NCBI RefSeq assembly: GCF_001039355.2
Contig: NW_019776143.1
Coordinates: 79,083 to 104,108, forward strand
Direction: 5' to 3'
Length of the DNA stretch: 25,026 nt
DNA from: Lingula anatina
Lineage: Eukaryota; Brachiopoda; Lingulata; Lingulida; Lingulidae
Made by a program: the position numbers and the translations under genes. Of the stretch, positions 20,132 to 25,026 are shown piece after piece (position 1 is the first letter of the stretch; the number at the start of each line of letters is the position of its first letter). The notes beneath the pieces are model-generated. The model was not told the DNA's origin. It was given only the letters and a program-made list of their open reading frames with translations, and made no database searches.

Positions 20132-20515
20132 GACCCCGGATGAATCCGCCAGTGTAAGTCACGTATTTATTCAAGCATCCAAGAATAGATATCTTGATAT
20201 TGAGTTCCACTTCAACGGCGCTGTTGCTATGCCCACGCCCTTGACTTGCGTAGAACGTGAAGAGATAATCCCCACGTTTATAATCTCCGGGATAGAAACC
20301 AATGATTTCCCTCTATTTCTACATCTTTCGGTGGCGTGTAAGTGGGGTGTTGGTGTTAAGGCACTTTGTTAATTTATCAGTGAAACCTGTCCAAACTTTA
20401 AGGCGCGTGTATTACTCGATACATTTGAGGGTACTGTTTGTTACTTAAGTTGTTACACCTAGCTGTGATCGGAGAGAGAAAAATTCGCTCTCACTTCGAT
20501 CCATTAGCAGCAACG

Positions 20516-20585
20516 ATGAAACTTCAGATTCAGTTTATATCTATTTGCACAGCGTTATTATGCGTATCTGGCGTAAAATTCAACG
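20516..20585 (+). CDS. Gene C exon 1: signal peptide
   Basis: ATG at 20516 begins a 23-residue hydrophobic leader ([13 protein letters not shown] core). Donor G|GTAGGG, phase 1. An upstream in-frame ATG at 20438 would add 26 mostly non-hydrophobic residues; the inner ATG is preferred because it puts the hydrophobic core at the N-terminus and has the better AACG-ATG context. Confidence 0.86.
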
Positions 20586-23500
20586 GTAGGGTGCTTAAAA
20601 TTAAACATCAATTTTCTTTGAATTTTTAAAACAACTCTATTACACTTTTCACGTTTCCTGTCCTTTTTTTTCAGTTTGGGATGATATCCGCCTTGTGGGT
20701 GCAAACAGCCATTACAAAGGCCGTGTAGAGGTGCGGAGAGACGGTGTTTGGGGGACAGTATGTTCGGACAGGTGGTCTCTTTACGACGCCCATGTAGCCT
20801 GCAAGCAGCTGGGCTTTGATGGAGCGGCCATAGCCAGGACAGGGGTAATGGACACCTGCTTGGACCATAAAACAAAATTATAGATTCTAAGTTTCCTTTG
20901 CTTTTCCCAATTTCAACTTGTTTTGAAATATTTCTTTTCAAAGTAGGAAAAACCGATAGGACTGTGGCGGTAAAAATACAAGTGTGGTAATCGAAGTACG
21001 GGATAGAATATTTTAATTCTTATGCGACTGCAATTGTTTTAAGGCACATTTATACTTTGAAACTTGGCTCTACATTTTTTTCATTTATCAAAATTTCAAT
21101 TGTGAATCTGTAGTTTTAGGTACGAAATGGAAAGGTTAATTGTTGTGGCTTATCAGAGATATCTGAAGACCAAACATAACCCACGTAACAACTAATTTCA
21201 GGCATTTTATGGTGCTGGCACCGGCCCCATTCATCACGATGACTTGAACTGTAAAAACATCGAGAACACTTTAGACGAATGCCCAGGCAGACACGGTGAG
21301 CCTTGACACTGCTTCCTATCGAAGTAGTATTAATCAGTATCTTCTGATTTTGATGCAAAACATCCAAAAGTATATATAAATAGCAGTAAGCCTTTATATC
21401 GTTTAAAAGGGAACACAATGGCAAAAGGTGGCAACGATTTTCGTTCTATCAAAACAAAACTTGAAAAGAAAAAAATAATAAAACGCATTGTTTTGAATGA
21501 AAGGAAAAAATGAAATTACATTGATGAGAGAAAGGTATGAAAATGCTACTATAATTTGCTTAAAGCAAACATTTCGTGCCAATATTTTTCCTTTCTTAGC
21601 AGTTCTTTATTGATGTTGTCCAGGTAGCAGCGACTGTACACACGAAGAAGATGCCGGTGTTGACTGCATCAAACCATCGCCTCAAGCTAAATGTAAGTGA
21701 TGGCTCTAGTTTACATCACACGGCTGATTGACGCAGATTATGTCATTGTTGTACAAGTTAGCGTTTTTGTATGCGCACGGGGTGGCTATAAATATATCAA
21801 ACACGGGGATTTGAAATAAAAATAGTGGAGTTATTCGTTGACGATAAGTCCAGGTGCAGTTCATGCAGGTTTGAAACTTGGATAAAGGTTTTTAATTGAT
21901 CATTTTGATATTGTGTAGCGAGGAATAAATGTGAATTACTTAATACTCGATATTTCGAGGGTTATCTATCACGCACAAATGAAGATTATCCTTTTTATCT
22001 AAAAAAAAAAAACAAAAACAAAAATGCGCAATATCAATCCGCTAATAGTGGCAGTAGTCAAGATGCACAATCCTGATTTGTTGGAAACGTCCATTTTTAT
22101 GGTTTAGTTTTTACGCTCTAGGATATCAGCTAGATACCCTCCATATATCCATCATACTAAGGATGTGAAACAACCTTGTAACACATACTTGTGTTCTGAA
22201 AACCCGCCATACATAAACTGCCTGCTTCATTTTTCAAAAAAAAAAAAAAGGAGTCATCGTGTAAGAGTTTATCATAAACATTCTGATATTCTCCTTCTGA
22301 TATACTACTATTATTAACCTACTATACCATATAAACCTCCCTACCTGCAGTGCCCACGTGTCGTCCAAACCAGTTTCTGTGCCAACACTTCAACATGTGT
22401 ATTCCTGCGCGCTGGTCATGTGACGGCGATAATGATTGCGGAAATAACGCCGATGAAGCAGACAATCTTTGCCACGGTAAGCTAAAGATGATAAATATAA
22501 CGATATAAACTAAATCTATTACTCACGACTTCAAGTGATGGCATAAAATAAAAAAGCATCGAGTAAAAAGTGAACCGTGAGCGATGAGTATCAAACCAAA
22601 TACACGCATCTTGAAATTATCAGCCAATATAAAAAATGGAAACAAAATAATGGAAGAACAAACCGAAAAATATTAGTCGCCGGTGTTTAACTTTCAGCAC
22701 CGATCAACACCGGTAATAACTCCAATTCCCTGGTTATGGACGACGACAGCGGCGGTGACGGGCAGTCACGGGTACAGGTCGTACTGAAGTTAGAGGGCGG
22801 GAAACTTCCAAACGAAGGCAGAGTAGAGGTCTTCTACAACGGGGAATGGGGAACAATATGTGATGATAATTTTGGTATGACAGAAGCAGATATTATATGC
22901 AGGGAGCTGGGGTTCAGGTGTGTATGATACTATAATGTTCAGGCTAATTTACATTCAGAGGTGAAGATAAAAACTGCCCTCCAATCACGACCTCGATTAA
23001 AATTGACTTAATATATACTCATCTTGTACCCTTCCTTCTAATTTATTCTGGTTTTCTATTCTCCTTGTGCATTTCTGACTGTTTAAATTATTTCTATATT
23101 TCAAGCTTCTAAAAACTTTGTGATTACAGAGGGGCCGCAGGCACACGTGCTAACGGCTATTACGGCCAGGGGAGCGGTCGTATCTGGATAGACGAACTCA
23201 AATGCACAGGCAATGAATACAACATCATGGAGTGCACCAGGAACCCGTAAGCTACAGTGACTTTGATTTCACAATCTCATGTCAAGGAGTCCCATATCAT
23301 TTCTACAAAATTGTTGTAAAAATCTAAAAATTTTATATCTAGCGTGTTTGACAATTGTCAATTTGAAAAATATAGTACTTCCGCGTGTAAAAAAGGTTCA
23401 CGGAAAACTGAAGTGAATCCTAAAATAAGATAACTCAATTATGTTTCTGAAACAGCTCGACCCTTTATATAACAAGTTAACACAAATGTTGCACACAACG

Positions 23501-23866
23501 TGTAGTCCAAGAGCACTGCTATTGAATACACCTATTACACTGTGTTCTAGCACAGTGAGCTATATTTTTGATATTACTTCCCTTTACAGATGGGGGACCA
23601 ACGACTGCAGTCACGCCGAAGACGTCGGAGTTATTTGCCAGACTAAGAACTTAATCGTTGCCCCAGTCGCTAATGTAGTGACAACCACCACCTTGGCACC
23701 CAAAGGTATGGACTGCTACGGGAAATAAAGCGACATTAAAAAAACTGAAGTGATTTTATCATACCATACACCTCAAAATGTCTTTCTCAAAATGAAATCA
23801 TCCACTTGCGTCACGTTTTTCTTCTCATGCTATTAGGTTAGCAAAATAAATAAATAAATAAATAGA

Positions 23867-23897
<31 letters not shown>

Positions 23898-24852
23898 AAT
23901 AAAATAAAAAGTAAAAGAAAATCATCCCTCATATAAACCTTACTCATGTAAAGCGTTGTGACAAAGTCATTATGTGAACAGTCCCCCAAATAACGAGTTC
24001 ATCACTATTAATATTATGGATTATTACATATCTTTCATACGCTTAGTTGATTAATCGTCTCATTCTACATTTCCTCCTACAGTTTGCGGTGTCCCACTAT
24101 TCCGAGCCAACATGGGGCGTATTGTTGGCGGTTCCTTAGCTGCTAAGGGATCGTGGCCGTGGCAGGGGTCTCTACGCCTTCTCTACTCCAACGGAGGTTC
24201 CGCCCACACTTGTGGTGCCACTCTGGTTGCTCCAAACTGGGCCGTCACAGCCGCACACTGTTTCGGGCAGTAAGTATAAGGGTTTGTACTGTACCTTTCA
24301 CAAAAGCGCACTCTTTATAAACTGGTGCAAGACGGTGGCAGTTTGTTTCTGAACCAATTTATGTCAACTACGGTTCTCTCAACATTCACGAAGCGGATGC
24401 TACCCACCACTTCCTTATAGATCAATGGAAATCACTTTTGCTTGATGTTTTTGAGTCTGAAACTACTGTCTAGAATAAAAAAAATATTTGTAAAAAAACT
24501 GAATTTGGTAAAAACAATTTTTAAACTCGCTGTTGGACAGTTTATTACACAATTTCTCTTTGTTTAATCCTTTAATTCATTAGGTCAAGAGATCCCAATG
24601 GCTACAAAATCCGTTTCGGAGAGCACGATCAACGTTACTGGGAACGAACTGAAGAGGACCGCCGTGTGTCCAAACTGGTCATGCACTCTCAATATAATGT
24701 TCGTCCCCACGCCAACGATATCGCCATGTTAAAACTGGACACTCCCGTCAATATGGCCAGCCCTTACGTCAACACCGCCTGCCTGCCGGACGCTAATGAG
24801 GTCTTTGACAGCCATGACACTTGCTTTGTCACTGGATGGGGGAGCACACAGG
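20516..24852 (+). CDS. Gene C: mosaic SRCR-LDLa-SRCR-trypsin protease, 3' end beyond window
   Basis: Ten exons: 20516-20585, 20675-20844, 21202-21295, 21624-21692, 22351-22476, 22698-22917, 23130-23246, 23590-23705, 24083-24269 and 24584-24852. All junctions are GT-AG; phases are 1, 0, 1, 1, 1, 2, 2, 1, 2 and then 1. They give 479 codons. Order: signal peptide (1-22), SRCR 1 (about 28-126, six Cys), LDLa (138-175, six Cys), acidic linker, SRCR 2 (about 204-305, six Cys), Thr-rich linker, Cys329, activation at Arg340|Ile341 (RIVGG), His386 (TAAHC) and Asp435 (NDIAML). The Ser exon must lie past 25026. The layout recalls the C-terminal half of fly Tequila, neurotrypsin and complement factor I, so a secreted zymogen whose SRCR and LDLa parts bind partners is likely. 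Six-Cys SRCR domains split by introns fit SRCR group A. Confidence 0.93.
20675..20844 (+). CDS. Gene C exon 2: first half of SRCR 1
   Basis: 170 bases, phase 1 to 0. It encodes [22 protein letters not shown] and ACKQLGF, the signature N-terminal half of an SRCR domain. The long polypyrimidine tract and TTTCAG acceptor are clear. Confidence 0.94.
21202..21295 (+). CDS. Gene C exon 3: middle of SRCR 1
   Basis: 94 bases, phase 0 to 1. It encodes [17 protein letters not shown] and LDECPGRH, the conserved G-x-G-P-I and paired-Cys segment. Confidence 0.93.
21624..21692 (+). CDS. Gene C exon 4: end of SRCR 1
   Basis: 69 bases, phase 1 to 1. It encodes [12 protein letters not shown], the domain's closing motif, then a short Pro/Gln linker. 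Confidence 0.92.
22351..22476 (+). CDS. Gene C exon 5: LDL-receptor class A module
   Basis: 126 bases, phase 1 to 1, a self-contained symmetrical module. Six Cys (138, 145, 151, 158, 164, 175) with [13 protein letters not shown], the acidic calcium cage of LDLa. One usual Asp in the cage is Asn here. Confidence 0.95.
22698..22917 (+). CDS. Gene C exon 6: linker and first half of SRCR 2
   Basis: 220 bases, phase 1 to 2. An Asn/Ser-rich, acidic linker (MDDDSGGDG) is followed by [23 protein letters not shown] and IICRELGF. Confidence 0.94.
23130..23246 (+). CDS. Gene C exon 7: middle of SRCR 2
   Basis: 117 bases, phase 2 to 2. It encodes [17 protein letters not shown] and MECTRNP. SRCR 1 and SRCR 2 are cut at equivalent places but with different phases. 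Confidence 0.94.
23590..23705 (+). CDS. Gene C exon 8: end of SRCR 2 and Thr-rich linker
   Basis: 116 bases, phase 2 to 1. It encodes [16 protein letters not shown] and a linker with [10 protein letters not shown], a likely O-glycosylated hinge before the protease. Confidence 0.93.
23843..23910. repeat. (AAAT)n microsatellite in gene C intron 8
   Basis: About 65 bases of AAAT with one GATA variant, grading into AAAAT units. Confidence 0.95.
24083..24269 (+). CDS. Gene C exon 9: activation site and catalytic His
   Basis: 187 bases, phase 1 to 2. It encodes [28 protein letters not shown] and VTAAHC (His386). In genes A and B the same stretch is cut by a phase-0 intron after WPW(Q/V); here it is one exon. 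Confidence 0.95.
24584..24852 (+). CDS. Gene C exon 10: catalytic Asp exon
   Basis: 269 bases, phase 2 to 1. It encodes [15 protein letters not shown] (Asp435), TACLPD and [10 protein letters not shown]. Donor CAGG|GTAATG, shortly followed by an 11-base G-run (about 24880-24890). Confidence 0.94.
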
Positions 24853-25026
24853 GTAATGGCAACTTGGAGGGCGAAACCGGGGGGGGGGGGTGGTAATGTG
24901 ATAAAAAGGAGTAAATCTTTCAAGAAATAGCCATTCCATAAAACTGTCTTCGTAGACTAGTAAAGTTTTAGTTTTAAGATGACTTAAAGTTCGAAGAAGT
25001 ATTAGCTACTGCACTTAAAAGACTAA

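Larger units (their letters stand above)
19031..20515. other. Divergent spacer between gene B and gene C
   Basis: Both genes should be driven from this 1.5 kb. It holds the gene B promoter candidate, a GT-run ending in a G-run (about 19561-19584), a TATAAAA at about 19847 that is too far from the gene C ATG to be its obvious TATA box, and the MITE at 19960-20128. No TATA box is evident within 100 bases of the gene C start. Confidence 0.5.

Noticed and set aside
20558-20941. Minus-strand 127-codon frame over the first SRCR exon
   Set aside because: It is antisense to a clear SRCR-coding exon with correct splice sites and has no domain.
24666-24896. Gene C exon 10 read through to a stop after GGGGW
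   Set aside because: The frame past 24852 translates intron sequence and a G-run. A good GTAATG donor sits right after the GWGST segment, at the same position as in genes A and B.
1-25026. CRISPR arrays, operons, bacterial promoters, rRNA or tRNA genes
   Set aside because: Spliced animal genes make the prokaryotic systems irrelevant, and I found no cloverleaf or rRNA-like sequence by eye.

Overview
The window is AT-rich animal nuclear DNA: small GT-AG spliced exons, long introns with microsatellites, several short transposon-like repeats, one assembly gap (119 N) and a single ambiguous base at 5466. A marine invertebrate is likely. A lophotrochozoan (bivalve or brachiopod-like) is a weak guess from the style of the repeats, not from a diagnostic gene.

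The genes are a cluster of three secreted chymotrypsin-family (S1) serine protease genes, none of which appears as one long open frame because all are spliced. Gene A (minus strand, 9475 down to 5910) has a signal peptide, an unusual aromatic-rich cysteine-free propeptide, an RIIGG activation site, the His exon and the Asp exon; its Ser exon is not found in the remaining 5.9 kb. Gene B (minus, 19030 down to 12692) is complete: seven exons, 345 residues, full His-Asp-Ser triad, with unusual residues and a long insertion around the specificity pocket. Gene C (plus, 20516 to beyond 24852) is a mosaic protease: signal peptide, SRCR, LDLa, SRCR, Thr-rich linker, trypsin domain; it runs off the window before the Ser exon. 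Genes A and B share intron phases 1-0-2-1 and lie in tandem, so they look like duplicates. Genes B and C are head to head with about 1.5 kb between their start codons.

Region by region: 1-5909 holds no gene I recognise. It has a transposon-like fragment, a long (TA)n run, two families of tandem repeats, a strong hairpin, a small inverted-repeat element, two overlapping frames with possible membrane helices, and a 16-bp minisatellite. 5910-9475 is gene A, 9476-12691 is featureless intergenic DNA, and 12692-19030 is gene B. Gene B contains a TTAA-flanked inverted-repeat element in intron 3 and an assembly gap whose two flanks duplicate the Ser exon. 19031-20515 is the divergent spacer with a 169-bp MITE. 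20516 to the end is gene C.

Most interesting points: the remodelled pocket of protease B (Ala at 193, Leu at 215, about 40 extra residues in the 217-225 loop), the novel propeptide of protease A, the false exon duplication at the gap, a Harbinger-like MITE with a likely diverged relative at the window start, and a pearl/Helentron-like tandem-repeat-plus-hairpin structure at 1.5-2.4 kb.
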